27,513 bases of DNA from the NCBI GenBank assembly GCA_964616875.1, contig CAZTSJ010000011.1, forward strand, positions 1-27,513, in the 5' to 3' direction. The stretch comes from RBG-16-66-20 sp964616875 (GTDB lineage: Bacteria; Pseudomonadota; Gammaproteobacteria; Burkholderiales; SG8-39). Under the pieces are notes generated by a model. That model was not told the DNA's origin. It made no database searches and saw nothing but the letters and a program-made list of their open reading frames with translations. Shown piece after piece: positions 1-7,813 of this stretch (position 1 is its first letter; each line of letters starts with the position of its first letter). The position numbers and the translations under genes are program-made.

Positions 1-867
1 GGCGATCGAGATCAGCTGCGGCAGCACGATGATGAACGCGGCGCCCAGCACCGCGCCGTGCAGGAAGCCGATGCCGCCGAGGATCACGATGGTGAGCAGC
101 TCGATCGACTGGAACAGCGTGAACTGCTCGGGCGAGATGAACGCGAGCTTGTGCGCGTAGAGCGCGCCGCCGATACCGGTGAGTGCCGCCGAGATGGCGA
201 AGGACATGGTCTTGTATTTGGCGAGGTGCACGCCCATGCAGGAAGCCGAGATCTCGGAATCGCGGATGGCGACGAAGGCGCGCCCGGTCGGCGAGCGCAG
301 CAGGTTGATGCAGGCCAGGCAACAAAGCACCGTCAGCGCCAGGCACAGGTAATAGAACTCGGCGTCCGATTCCAGCTTCCAGCCGAGGATCTCGACCGGT
401 TTCAGGTGCTTGCCTTCGTTGCCACCGGTGAGTTTTGTCCAGCGCGTGATGATTTCCTCGACGATGACGCCCAGGGCGAGCGTCGCGATGGTGAGGTAGA
501 TTCCCTTCAGGCGCAGCGCGGGCAGACCGATGATCACGCCCACAGCGGCCGAGAAGATCGCCGCGCAGGAAATCGAAATGGCGAACGGCACCCCCGCGGC
601 CTGCATCAGGGCTTCGGTGTAGGCGCCTACAGCGAGGAAGGCGGCGTGGCCCAGCGACACCTGGCCCGTGAAGCCGGTCAGGATCATGAGGCCGAAGCCG
701 ACGATCGAGTAGATAAGGATGAAATGCAGCTGCGACATGACGTACTCGCTCGCCCACCAGGGCGCGGCCAGCAAAATCACGCCGAGCAGCCCGTACCAGA
801 ACAGGTGCCCGCCGTGCTTGACGAGGCGGAGATCCTGCGCGTAATCCGTTTTGAATATGAATCTCAT
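1..867 (-). CDS. livM: Branched-chain amino acid ABC transporter permease LivM (3' end outside window)
   Basis: Inner-membrane permease subunit of a Liv-type (HAAT) ABC importer for branched-chain amino acids or related carboxylates. The open frame runs 289 codons from ATG at 867 to the window edge with no stop, so the C-terminus is missing. It is strongly hydrophobic with multiple membrane segments, and carries the family signature GFTGQVSLGHAAFLAVGAY near residues 65-83 and the EAA-type loop region around LRSPTGRAFVAIRDSE. The ATG overlaps the LivH stop by one base (TGATG), indicating translational coupling. The ATPase genes livG and livF probably follow beyond base 1, and no binding protein is visible. 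The substrate cannot be read from the sequence; the nearby AtuA/FAH catabolic genes leave room for a non-amino-acid substrate. Confidence 0.93.
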   Translation of the reverse strand, partial: MRFIFKTDYAQDLRLVKHGGHLFWYGLLGVILLAAPWWASEYVMSQLHFILIYSIVGFGLMILTGFTGQVSLGHAAFLAVGAYTEALMQAAGVPFAISISCAAIFSAAVGVIIGLPALRLKGIYLTIATLALGVIVEEIITRWTKLTGGNEGKHLKPVEILGWKLESDAEFYYLCLALTVLCCLACINLLRSPTGRAFVAIRDSEISASCMGVHLAKYKTMSFAISAALTGIGGALYAHKLAFISPEQFTLFQSIELLTIVILGGIGFLHGAVLGAAFIIVLPQLISIA

Positions 868-1745
868 CAGACTTTTTTCCGGCCTGTCTCGCCGAAAATC
901 CCTGAAGGCCACACGATCAGCACGATGAGCACAACCACGTAGGCGGCCACGTCCTTGAACCCCTCGGGCAGGTAAAAACCCGCCAGCGCCTCCACCACGC
1001 CGATGATCAGCCCGCCCACGATCGCGCCCGGGACGCTGCCGAAACCACCGACCACCGCCGCCGGGAACGCCTTCAGGCCGATGAAGCCCATGTTCGAGTG
1101 AATGAAGGTCGCCGGCGCGAGGAGGATCCCGGCGAACGCCGCGACGCCGGCGGAAAGCCCCCAGATCATCATGTTGACGCGCCGCACCGGGATGCCCATG
1201 TAATAAGCGGCGAGCTGGTTCTGCGAGGTTGCCTGCATCGCCACGCCAAGCGTGGAAAAGCGGAAAAAGAGGTACAGCACCGCGCACAGCGCCGCGGTCA
1301 TGCCGATCACCATCAACTGTTGCACCGGCAGGATCACGCCGCCCAGCTTCCAGACGTCGTCCACGAACGGCGTCGGGATCTGATAGGTCTCGGTGCCCCA
1401 GCCCGGCACCATGGTGACGATGCCGCGCACCACGTAGCCCAGGCCGATGGTGATCATCACCACCGTGAACGCGGGTTGGCCGAGTACTGGGCGCAGAATC
1501 AGCCTTTCGGCGAGCATGCCAACCACGGCCATCGCCGCGACCGCGAACAGGATCGTCGCCCAGTACGGCCAGCCCAGGATCACGCTCGCGGTGAGCGCGA
1601 AGAAGCCGCCCAGCATCATGAGATCGCCCTGGGCGAAGTTGACCGTCTCGGTGGCCTTGTAGATCAGCACGAAACCGAGCGCGACCAGCGCGTAGACGCA
1701 GCCCAGCGAAACGCCCGCCACCAGCAGTTGCAGCAGATCGACCAG
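867..1745 (-). CDS. livH: Branched-chain amino acid ABC transporter permease LivH
   Basis: Second permease of the Liv ABC importer, partner of the overlapping LivM. The N-terminal signature GCVYALVALGFVLIYKATETVNFAQGD is split here only by position: it begins about residue 17 and matches the LivH pattern of a first helix followed by NFAqGd. The end carries GGFGSVPGAIVGGLIIGVVE-like residues typical of the family. The first ATG/GTG start in frame is GTG at 1721, but the frame is open upstream and encodes VDLLQLLVAGV, the usual LivH N-terminus. A CTG at 1745 lies 5 nt after GGGAGG (1756-1751) and would give 292 residues; starting at 1721 gives 284. An ATG at 1749 is out of frame. I prefer CTG, with moderate confidence in the exact start. 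Confidence 0.92.
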   Translation of the reverse strand: MVDLLQLLVAGVSLGCVYALVALGFVLIYKATETVNFAQGDLMMLGGFFALTASVILGWPYWATILFAVAAMAVVGMLAERLILRPVLGQPAFTVVMITIGLGYVVRGIVTMVPGWGTETYQIPTPFVDDVWKLGGVILPVQQLMVIGMTAALCAVLYLFFRFSTLGVAMQATSQNQLAAYYMGIPVRRVNMMIWGLSAGVAAFAGILLAPATFIHSNMGFIGLKAFPAAVVGGFGSVPGAIVGGLIIGVVEALAGFYLPEGFKDVAAYVVVLIVLIVWPSGIFGETGRKKV

Positions 1746-1790
1746 CCATGCCTCCCGCTCGTGATTCTACAAGTGCTAATCTAATTTTTC
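1746..1790. promoter_or_regulatory. Divergent promoter region livH / atuA
   Basis: About 45 bp separate the divergent livHM and atuA genes. The plus-strand half is AT-rich (CTAATCTAATTTTTC just before the ATG) against a GC-rich background, giving possible -10-like hexamers (TAATCT, TAATTT). The livH side holds the ribosome site GGGAGG. No clear Shine-Dalgarno precedes atuA, so its transcript may be nearly leaderless. No operator was recognised. Confidence 0.4.
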
Positions 1791-3161
1791 ATGAAAACCG
1801 TCCGAATCGGCGCTGGATTGGGGTTCTACGGCGACTCCTGGCAACCCGTGAAAGCCTCCATCGAGCGCGGCGGCGTGCAGTACATCGCTTCGGACCATTT
1901 GTCCGAGCTCACGCTCGCGATCCTGCAAAAAGACCGGCAGAAGGATCCCTCGGCCGGCTACGCGCGCGACGCGGTGCCGATGCTCATGGAACTCTGGCCG
2001 CTCGCGGCCAAGCACGGCGTCAAGTTCGTCCTCAACGCCGGCGGCCTCAACCCGCAGGGCGCGCGCGGGGCCATCGCGCGCGCGTTCCGCGACAAGGGCT
2101 GGAAGGCGACTATCGCCACCGTCAGCGGCGATTCGGTGCTCGAGCGCATCGACGAGCTGCGCGCGGCGGGAGAGCCGCTCGCGCACATGGACAGCGGCGC
2201 GGACATCGCGGCGGTGCGCGAGCGCATGCTGTTCGCCAACGCCTATCTCGGCGCGCAACCCATCGCCGAGGCGCTCGCGCGCGGCGCCGATATCGTGCTC
2301 ACCGGGCGCGTCGCCGACGCCGCGCTCACGCTGGGGCCGCTCGCGCACGAGTTCGGCTGGCGCTGGGACGACTGGAACCGGATGGCCGCCGGCCTGACGC
2401 TGGGCCACCTGCTCGAGTGTTCGGGCCAGGGCTCGGGCGGCAACTTCGGTTCGGCCCGGGAATGGGCCAGCGTGCCCGACTACGCGCATCTGGGCTACCC
2501 GATCGCCGAAGTATCGGAGGATGGCAGCGCGCTATTCACCAAGCCGCCCGGCACGGGCGGCCGGGTTTCCTTCGACACCATCCGCCAGCAGCTGCTCTAC
2601 GAGGTGCACAACCCGCATGCCTACGTCTCGCCCGACGTGGTGCTCGACATGGGGACGCTCAGGTTCGACGACGAGGGCAACGACCGGGTACGGATATCGG
2701 GCGCCTCGGGCGCGGCGCGCCCCGCGCGCCTGAAAATCGTCGCCGGCTACCAGGACGGCTGGATGGGTACCGGCATGATCGGCTTCGCCTGGCCCGAGGC
2801 CTACGCCAAATGCGAGAAAAGCGCCGAAATCATCCAGACACTGGTAAAGGAGCGCGGCTGGACGCCCGAAGAGACCAACGTCGAGTACATCGGCTACAAC
2901 TCGCTGCTGGGGGAGAACGCCGACCCGACCTATCGCGACCAGCTGAACGAATGTTTCCTGCGCATGACCATCCGCACCCGCGACAAGCGCATCGCCGACG
3001 GCTTTGGACGCCTGTTCCCATGGCTGGGCCTGTCGGGACCACCTTATGTGGGGAGTTTGAAGGGCGTACAGCCCGCAAAAGAGCTGTTGGGCATATGGCC
3101 GACGTTAGTTAAAAGAGAACTCGTAGAAAAAAATATAAAAATTGAAATCGAAACCATTTAA
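1791..3161 (+). CDS. AtuA family protein (DUF1446), main domain
   Basis: 456 residues matching the AtuA/DUF1446 family, named after a Pseudomonas acyclic-terpene utilisation protein; the biochemical role is not firmly established. Visible family features are the N-terminal GAGLGFYGDSW, LNAGGLNPQG near residues 81-90, LTGRVADAALTLGPL near 170-184, ECSGQGSGGNF near 209-219, and a C-terminal RTRDKRIADGFGRLFPWLGLSGPPY segment (given here as a landmark only). The last 20 codons are markedly AT-rich, with an A7 run near 3126, ending ATT TAA. The stop is followed at once by the ATG of the small partner ORF in the same frame. In many homologues the small domain is fused to the main one, so this looks like a split AtuA. 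With the partner and the FAH enzyme it likely forms a catabolic operon, perhaps supplied by the divergent Liv importer. Confidence 0.88.
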   Translation: MKTVRIGAGLGFYGDSWQPVKASIERGGVQYIASDHLSELTLAILQKDRQKDPSAGYARDAVPMLMELWPLAAKHGVKFVLNAGGLNPQGARGAIARAFRDKGWKATIATVSGDSVLERIDELRAAGEPLAHMDSGADIAAVRERMLFANAYLGAQPIAEALARGADIVLTGRVADAALTLGPLAHEFGWRWDDWNRMAAGLTLGHLLECSGQGSGGNFGSAREWASVPDYAHLGYPIAEVSEDGSALFTKPPGTGGRVSFDTIRQQLLYEVHNPHAYVSPDVVLDMGTLRFDDEGNDRVRISGASGAARPARLKIVAGYQDGWMGTGMIGFAWPEAYAKCEKSAEIIQTLVKERGWTPEETNVEYIGYNSLLGENADPTYRDQLNECFLRMTIRTRDKRIADGFGRLFPWLGLSGPPYVGSLKGVQPAKELLGIWPTLVKRELVEKNIKIEIETI

Positions 3162-3503
3162 ATGAAAGTAGCTCTCTGGAGAATCGCCCATGCCCGGTCG
3201 GGCGACAAGGCCGACCGCGCCGATATCGGTCTCTTCGCCTTCGATGCCGAAACCTACGCGGTGCTCAAGCGCGAGATAACAGTGGCGCGCCTCGCGCAGC
3301 ATTTCAGGGCGATGGGCGCCGGGCCGGTGGAGCTCTGGCCGCTCGACAACCTTCTCGCGCTCAAGATCGTGCTCAACGGCGCGCTGCAGGGCGGCGCGGC
3401 GCGCAGCCTGCGCATGGACAACCTGGGCAAGAACGTCGCCGCCCAGCTCCTGCGCATGGAGATCGAAGCGCCGGAAGATCTTCCCAGATTAAAAGCAAAC
3501 TGA
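3162..3503 (+). CDS. AtuA C-terminal (ferredoxin-fold-like) domain protein
   Basis: 113 residues, beginning MKVALWRIAHARSGDKADRADIG, which is the signature of the small AtuA-like C-terminal domain: an RSGDK motif near residues 13-17, then ADIGLFAFD. Its ATG directly follows the TAA of the larger AtuA ORF, with zero spacing and in the same frame. No separate Shine-Dalgarno is visible beyond the AT-rich tail of the upstream gene, so translation probably depends on termination-reinitiation or occasional readthrough. The domain most likely associates with the main AtuA chain. The catalytic role is unknown. Confidence 0.82.
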   Translation: MKVALWRIAHARSGDKADRADIGLFAFDAETYAVLKREITVARLAQHFRAMGAGPVELWPLDNLLALKIVLNGALQGGAARSLRMDNLGKNVAAQLLRMEIEAPEDLPRLKAN

Positions 3504-3516
3504 AAAAATAGCTCGC

Positions 3517-4500
3517 ATGAAACTCGCCACCCTGAAGGACGGCAGCCGCGACGGCACCCTGCTCGTCGTATCCAGGGACCTGAAGCGCGCGCAAAAGGCC
3601 GACCACATCGCGCCGACGCTGCAGGCAGCCCTGGATGACTGGAACTACCTGCGGCCCTTCCTGTCCGATGTTGCGAAATCCCTCGACATGAAACAGACGA
3701 ATCGCTCTTTCGAACTCGATCCGCGCCAGCTCATGGCGCCGCTGCCGCGCGCCCACCAGTTCGCCGACGCTTCGGCCTACCTCATCCATGCCGAGCTGAT
3801 CCGCCGCTCGCGCAAGCAGGAGCTGTCGGCCGACTTCAAGCAGGAGCCGCTCATGTACCAGGGCTGCTCCGACCCGCTGCTCGGGCCCTGCGACGATATC
3901 GCGGCGCTCTCCGAGGAACACGGCATCGACCTGGAGATGGAACTGGGCGTGGTTACGGGCGATGTGCCGATGGGCCTGGACAAGGAAAAAACCGGGGCTC
4001 ATATCCGCCTGCTGCTGCTGTTGAACGACGTCAGCCTGCGCGCGCTGGTCCCCGCGGAGCTGGCCAAGGGCTTCGGCTTTTTCCACGGCAAGCCGCCGTC
4101 GTCCTTCGCGCCCGTGGCGGTGACGCCCGATGAGCTGGGCGAGGCCTGGGACGGCAAGCGCGCCCACGGGCCGGTGCGCGCCTGGGTGAACGGCGAGCTG
4201 CTCGGCGAACCCGATGCGGGCGCCGACATGCATTTCGATTTCCCGCGGCTGATCGCGCACGCCGCGAAGACGCGCCCGCTCTCCGCCGGCGCCATCATCG
4301 GTTCGGGCACGGTGTCGAATCGCGACCGCAAGAAGGGCGCCGGTTGCCTGTTCGAGCGCCGCGCCGAGGAAATCCTCAAGGACGGCAAAGCGCAGACGCC
4401 GTTCCTGAAATTCGGCGACCGCGTGCGCATTGAAATGCTCGGTCCCGACGGCAAATCCCTCTTCGGCGCCATCGACCAGGCCGTCGTGCAGGCGACGTAA
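3517..4500 (+). CDS. Fumarylacetoacetate hydrolase (FAH) family protein
   Basis: 327 residues. FAH-family enzymes are Mg2+/Mn2+-dependent hydrolases or decarboxylases acting on beta-diketo acids in aromatic and related catabolism. Family landmarks: an N-terminal FAH domain (about 1-70), MAPLPRAHQFADASAY (about 73-88), the metal-site acidic pattern DLEMELG (139-143; E140 and E142), NDVS (170-173), the long GFGFFHGKPPSSFAPVAVTP loop (185-204), and GSGTVSNRD near 272-280. This pattern is typical of the two-domain FAA-hydrolase proteins of betaproteobacteria, sometimes annotated fumarylacetoacetase; the true substrate here is not readable. It starts 13 bp after the AtuA small domain and likely shares its transcript. 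Confidence 0.9.
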   Translation: MKLATLKDGSRDGTLLVVSRDLKRAQKADHIAPTLQAALDDWNYLRPFLSDVAKSLDMKQTNRSFELDPRQLMAPLPRAHQFADASAYLIHAELIRRSRKQELSADFKQEPLMYQGCSDPLLGPCDDIAALSEEHGIDLEMELGVVTGDVPMGLDKEKTGAHIRLLLLLNDVSLRALVPAELAKGFGFFHGKPPSSFAPVAVTPDELGEAWDGKRAHGPVRAWVNGELLGEPDAGADMHFDFPRLIAHAAKTRPLSAGAIIGSGTVSNRDRKKGAGCLFERRAEEILKDGKAQTPFLKFGDRVRIEMLGPDGKSLFGAIDQAVVQAT

Positions 4501-4505
4501 ACCAC

Positions 4506-5003
4506 GTGAATCGGGATCGACTTCTATACGCTGCGCCGGCGCTGGCCTGCGCAGCGCTGCTCGGTTACGGCTACTACCTGCAGTATTTCGACAACCAGGA
4601 ACCCTGCCCGCTGTGCCTGGTGCAGCGCGGCTTCTACTACGGGATTCTTCTGCTGTTCGCCGTTGCTGCACTGCATTTCCCTGGCCGCACCGGAAGTTGG
4701 CTTTACTGCGGCGCCGCAACGGTGCTTGCGCTGGGCGGCTTCGGCGCTGCCGCGCGGCAGGTCTGGCTGCAGCATCTCCCGGCGGATCAAGTACCTGCCT
4801 GCGGGCCGGATCTGTTTTTCATGATGGAGAACTTCCCCCTCGGACGCATGCTCGAGAAGTTGTTCATGGGCTCGGGCCAGTGCGCGGAGGTAACATGGCG
4901 CTTCCTCGGCTTATCCATAGCCGAGTGGTCGCTCGTCTGCTTCGTGGCACTCGCGCTGTACGCGCTCTGGCTCGGATTGGTGCCCGGGAGTAGGCAGCGC
5001 TAG
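4506..5003 (+). CDS. dsbB: Disulfide bond formation protein DsbB
   Basis: 165-residue, four-helix inner-membrane protein that reoxidises periplasmic DsbA and passes electrons to quinone. The first redox pair is C34-P-L-C37 in the family motif EPCPLCLVQR, and the second periplasmic pair is C99 and C126. Length and helix layout fit the family. The start is GTG at 4506, five bases after the FAH stop, with no strong ribosome site, so coupling to the upstream gene is possible. No dsbA is in the window. The last residues (PGSRQR) are cytoplasmic and basic as expected. Confidence 0.95.
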   Translation: MNRDRLLYAAPALACAALLGYGYYLQYFDNQEPCPLCLVQRGFYYGILLLFAVAALHFPGRTGSWLYCGAATVLALGGFGAAARQVWLQHLPADQVPACGPDLFFMMENFPLGRMLEKLFMGSGQCAEVTWRFLGLSIAEWSLVCFVALALYALWLGLVPGSRQR

Positions 5004-5030
5004 CAGCGCAACCTCTCAGGGGAGGGCAAG

Positions 5031-6485
5031 ATGGATTTCTCCGTTCTCGCAACCTCACTGCAGTCCACGCTCGGCGGGCAACTACCCGCCATCTTCGGCG
5101 CGCTCGGCATCATCGTGGTCGGCTGGCTCGCAGCGGTACTCGCGCGCGCCGCGATGCGGCGGATCCTCAGGATGCTCAAGGTCGATACGCGCATCGAGGA
5201 GAGCACCGGCCAGAAGGTCGGCGTCGAATCCGGCATCTCGGTGGGCGTGTTCTGGCTCATCATCCTGATCACCCTGGTGGCGGTGTTCGATTCGCTGCAC
5301 CTGGACCGGATCTCGAATCCGTTCGCGCAGCTCGTGACACAGATCATCGGCTATGCGCCGCGGCTGATCGCGGGCACGCTGCTGGTGCTGCTCGCCTGGC
5401 TCATCGCGACGCTGATCCAGGCGGTTGTGAATCGCGCCCTCAGCGCGAGCACTCTGGGCGAGCGGCTGTCGAAGGAAGCGGGCATGGAACCGATGAGCCG
5501 CACCGTGGCCAACGTGCTCTTCTGGCTGGTGGTCCTGCTTTTCGTACCGAGCATCCTCGCCGCCTTCGAGCTGCGCGGGCTGCTCGAGCCCGTTCAGTCG
5601 ATGCTCTCGAAACTGCTCGACATGGTGCCGAACGTCTTCGGCGCGGCGGTGATCGGCTTTGTCGGCTGGCTGGTGGCGAAGGTGCTGCGCGGCCTCGTCA
5701 CCAACCTGCTCGCGGCCGCCGGCGCGGACAAGATGGGCAGCCAGATCGGCCTCGCCGACGCGGTAAAGCTCTCACGCCTGACCGGCACCATCGTGTTCAT
5801 CCTGGTGTTCGTGCCGACCCTGATCGCGGCGCTGGATGCGCTCAAGATCGAGGCGATATCGCGGCCGGCGACCGACATGCTGGAGCGCCTGCTTGCCGCG
5901 GTGCCCAACCTGGTCGCCGCGGCCCTGATCCTGGTGGTCACCGGGTATGTGGCGAAGTTCGCCGCCGACGTGCTTTCGCGCCTGCTTGCCGGCATGGGTC
6001 TCGACACGGTTCCGGAGCGCCTGGGAATTGGCAGTGCCTTCAAGGGCACGCTCAAACCTTCCGGGCTGGTGCGTGGCCTGGCACTCTTTTTCGCCATGCT
6101 CTTCGCCACGGTCGAAGCCGCGCACCGGCTTGAATTCACGCAGGTGCGCGACCTGGTCGGCATGTTCATCAAGTTCGGCGGCGAAGTGCTGCTCGGCGCC
6201 TCGATCCTGGTGATCGGCTTCTGGCTCGCCAGCCTAGCGCACGACGCGATCAGCCGCGCGAGCGAACGCATCGGCCTCGCACGCCTGGCGCGCATCGCGA
6301 TCCTCGGTCTGGTCATCGCCATGGGCCTGCGCGCCATGGGCATCGCCGACGACATCGTCAACCTCGCCTTCGGCCTGACGCTGGGCTCGGTCGCAATCGC
6401 CTTCGCGCTCGCGTTCGGGCTGGGTGGGCGTGAAGCAGCGGGGCGCCAGATGGAGCACTGGCTGTCGAAGTTGCGCAAGGACTAG
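5031..6485 (+). CDS. CmpX-like mechanosensitive channel family membrane protein (TM-helix repeats)
   Basis: 484 residues, almost entirely hydrophobic. It contains several internal repeats of a long helix followed by an acidic/AT-rich motif: PAIFGALGIIVVGWLAAVLAR (positions about 19-39), APRLIAGTLLVLLAWLIATL, VPNVFGAAVIGFVGWLVAKVL and VPNLVAAALILVVTGYVAKF, each paired with an ...AIS.P..DMLERLL-type element. This is the conserved TM-helix repeat (MS_channel_1st family) found in CmpX-type proteins. The end, FGLTLGSVAIAFALAFGLGG, resembles the pore-lining helix of MscS-like channels, but the large beta domain of MscS is absent. A good ribosome site (GGGGAGGGCAAG) precedes the ATG. The protein probably acts in osmotic or envelope-stress response; ion conduction is not proven from sequence. 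Confidence 0.85.
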   Translation: MDFSVLATSLQSTLGGQLPAIFGALGIIVVGWLAAVLARAAMRRILRMLKVDTRIEESTGQKVGVESGISVGVFWLIILITLVAVFDSLHLDRISNPFAQLVTQIIGYAPRLIAGTLLVLLAWLIATLIQAVVNRALSASTLGERLSKEAGMEPMSRTVANVLFWLVVLLFVPSILAAFELRGLLEPVQSMLSKLLDMVPNVFGAAVIGFVGWLVAKVLRGLVTNLLAAAGADKMGSQIGLADAVKLSRLTGTIVFILVFVPTLIAALDALKIEAISRPATDMLERLLAAVPNLVAAALILVVTGYVAKFAADVLSRLLAGMGLDTVPERLGIGSAFKGTLKPSGLVRGLALFFAMLFATVEAAHRLEFTQVRDLVGMFIKFGGEVLLGASILVIGFWLASLAHDAISRASERIGLARLARIAILGLVIAMGLRAMGIADDIVNLAFGLTLGSVAIAFALAFGLGGREAAGRQMEHWLSKLRKD

Positions 6486-6710
6486 CTGAACAAAGGCGAC
6501 AAGCCGTTTGCGGGCGCGCTTTTCTTCGGCACGTTTGCAGTCGTGTTCCTGGGCAACGCCTATGCGATGTGGCCTGCGGATTTCCTGAGTACCCCGTTTT
6601 CCGAGATGCCGCCGAGCATGCTGCTTCGAGCCCTAGCTACACTTGTGCTGGCAGCTCTCGGTCTTCAGTTTCTCTGCAGTCTTGTGATCGTCACACAGTC
6701 GGACCACTGA
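6486..6710 (+). CDS. Small two-helix membrane protein, CTG start (unrecognised)
   Basis: Between the channel gene and sirB lies a 75-codon open frame including the stop (74 residues) that follows the TAG of the channel gene directly and in frame. Read from CTG at 6486 it gives LNKGDKPFAGALFFGTFAVV... with two hydrophobic stretches (about residues 9-28 and 48-68) separated by a polar WPADFLSTPFSEMPP loop, ending VTQSDH. AAGGA at 6477-6481 sits 4 nt before CTG. The next in-frame starts (GTG at 6543, ATG at 6567) fall inside or after the first helix. The amino-acid composition looks like a genuine small inner-membrane protein rather than random frame. Alternative: a C-terminal extension of the channel reached by UAG readthrough. 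Family not recognised. Confidence 0.5.
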   Translation: MNKGDKPFAGALFFGTFAVVFLGNAYAMWPADFLSTPFSEMPPSMLLRALATLVLAALGLQFLCSLVIVTQSDH

Positions 6711-6719
6711 CGAATACAT

Positions 6720-7082
6720 TCAACGCGCAATAGCCCGTGCTATGGCGGCGATCACCTCGGGTTGCTCGCCGATGGGCGGATCGACGCTGATATCGAGATC
6801 CTGGTAGGTCGCGCGGATCTGCGCCACCACCTTTGGCAGGTCATCCTTCAGATGGCCGCCCATGCCGAGGAATACGGGAACCACCCGCAGGGAGCGCACG
6901 CCCTCGCCATGCAGCGACGCGGCGCAGGCCGGCAGCGAGGGCTGCATCAATTCCAGGAAGGCGAGCACGATGCGCTCGCCGGGCAGCAGCTCGCCGAGCT
7001 CGGTTACGAGCTGCTGAAAGGGCCGCCCCCACTGCGCGTCGCGCGCACCGTGGGCGAAGAGGATGATCGCGCGCTTGGCCAC
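6720..7082 (-). CDS. Sirohydrochlorin chelatase, SirB/CbiX small type
   Basis: 120 residues, the single-domain chelatase that inserts Fe2+ (siroheme) or Co2+ (cobalamin) into sirohydrochlorin. Metal-site histidines are H11 in ILFAHGARD and H77 in FLGMGGHLKDDLP, and LPCA-like segments follow the family. Given the upstream sulfite/nitrite reductase and uroporphyrinogen-III methyltransferase genes, iron insertion for siroheme is the likely role. The GTG start at 7082 lies inside the 3' end of the methyltransferase gene (79-bp overlap). It is the last gene of the operon. The precorrin-2 dehydrogenase step is not encoded here and must come from elsewhere. Confidence 0.88.
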   Translation of the reverse strand: MAKRAIILFAHGARDAQWGRPFQQLVTELGELLPGERIVLAFLELMQPSLPACAASLHGEGVRSLRVVPVFLGMGGHLKDDLPKVVAQIRATYQDLDISVDPPIGEQPEVIAAIARAIAR

Positions 7083-7813
7083 GACTCGATTATCTGCGAG
7101 GCGGCGGCATCCCGATAGACCTCGCCCAGCAGTATCGCCACCGGCCCGTCGCCGCAGTGCGCGGCAAGCGCCGGCAACTCAGCCAGCGTGCCATTGCTTT
7201 TGTGCGCGCCAGGCAATGACGCGTTCTCGACAATCGCCACCGGCGTCGCCGGCGGCTTGCCCGCTTCGATCAGCGCAGCTGCGATGGTTTCGGCTTCTCC
7301 CGCGCCCATGTAGATCACGACGGTATCGGCGGCGAGCGCCACCTTCAGCCAGCCGTTGGGCCGTTCGCCCGCCGCGGCACGAGTGGTGAGAAAAGCGACC
7401 GAACGCGCCAGGCCCCTGGCGGTAAGCGACACCCCCAGATCCGCACTGGCCGCCAGCGCAGCGGTTACCCCGGGGACAACTTCACAGCTGATATTTTTCT
7501 TCCTCAAATATGAAAGCTCTTCATGCGCCCGGCCAAACAGCATGGGATCGCCGCCCTTCAGGCGCACGACCACTTTGTGTTTGCGCGCGGCATCGACGAG
7601 GCGTTTGTTGATGAACGACTGTGCGGCCGCATACCTGCCGCTGCGCTTGCCGACCTTGATTCGAAGGGCGTTGGAACAAAGACCAAGAATTCCCTCCGGC
7701 ACCAGCGCGTCGTGGAAAACGATATCGGCGCGCGCGAGCAGGCGTGCGGCGCGTAGCGTGAGCAGGTCCGGCGCTCCGGGTCCCGCGCCGACCAGATATA
7801 CCGTGCCGCTCAC
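7004..7813 (-). CDS. cobA: Uroporphyrinogen-III C-methyltransferase (SUMT)
   Basis: 269 residues from GTG at 7813. SUMT transfers two methyl groups from S-adenosylmethionine to uroporphyrinogen III to give precorrin-2. Family motifs: VYLVGAGPGAPDLLTLRA near the N-terminus (about 5-23), VVRLKGGDPMLFGRAHEE (82-99), VVPGVTAALAASA, the aromatic/TxxxxG LTTRAA region and VVIYMGAGE. It is the stand-alone methyltransferase, not the three-domain CysG. The start forms a GTGA overlap with the DUF934 stop; a longer frame to 7948 exists but lies over DUF934 and lacks the motif. The last 26 codons overlap sirB and are serine-rich (ends FSSS), unlike a conserved tail. It supplies siroheme for the neighbouring CysI. 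Confidence 0.93.
   Translation of the reverse strand: MSGTVYLVGAGPGAPDLLTLRAARLLARADIVFHDALVPEGILGLCSNALRIKVGKRSGRYAAAQSFINKRLVDAARKHKVVVRLKGGDPMLFGRAHEELSYLRKKNISCEVVPGVTAALAASADLGVSLTARGLARSVAFLTTRAAAGERPNGWLKVALAADTVVIYMGAGEAETIAAALIEAGKPPATPVAIVENASLPGAHKSNGTLAELPALAAHCGDGPVAILLGEVYRDAAASQIIESWPSARSSSSPTVRATRSGGGPFSSS

Noticed and set aside
1748..3112. 454-codon plus-strand frame overlapping atuA in another frame
   Set aside because: Arginine-rich composition and no family motif; atuA in the adjacent frame matches a known family throughout.
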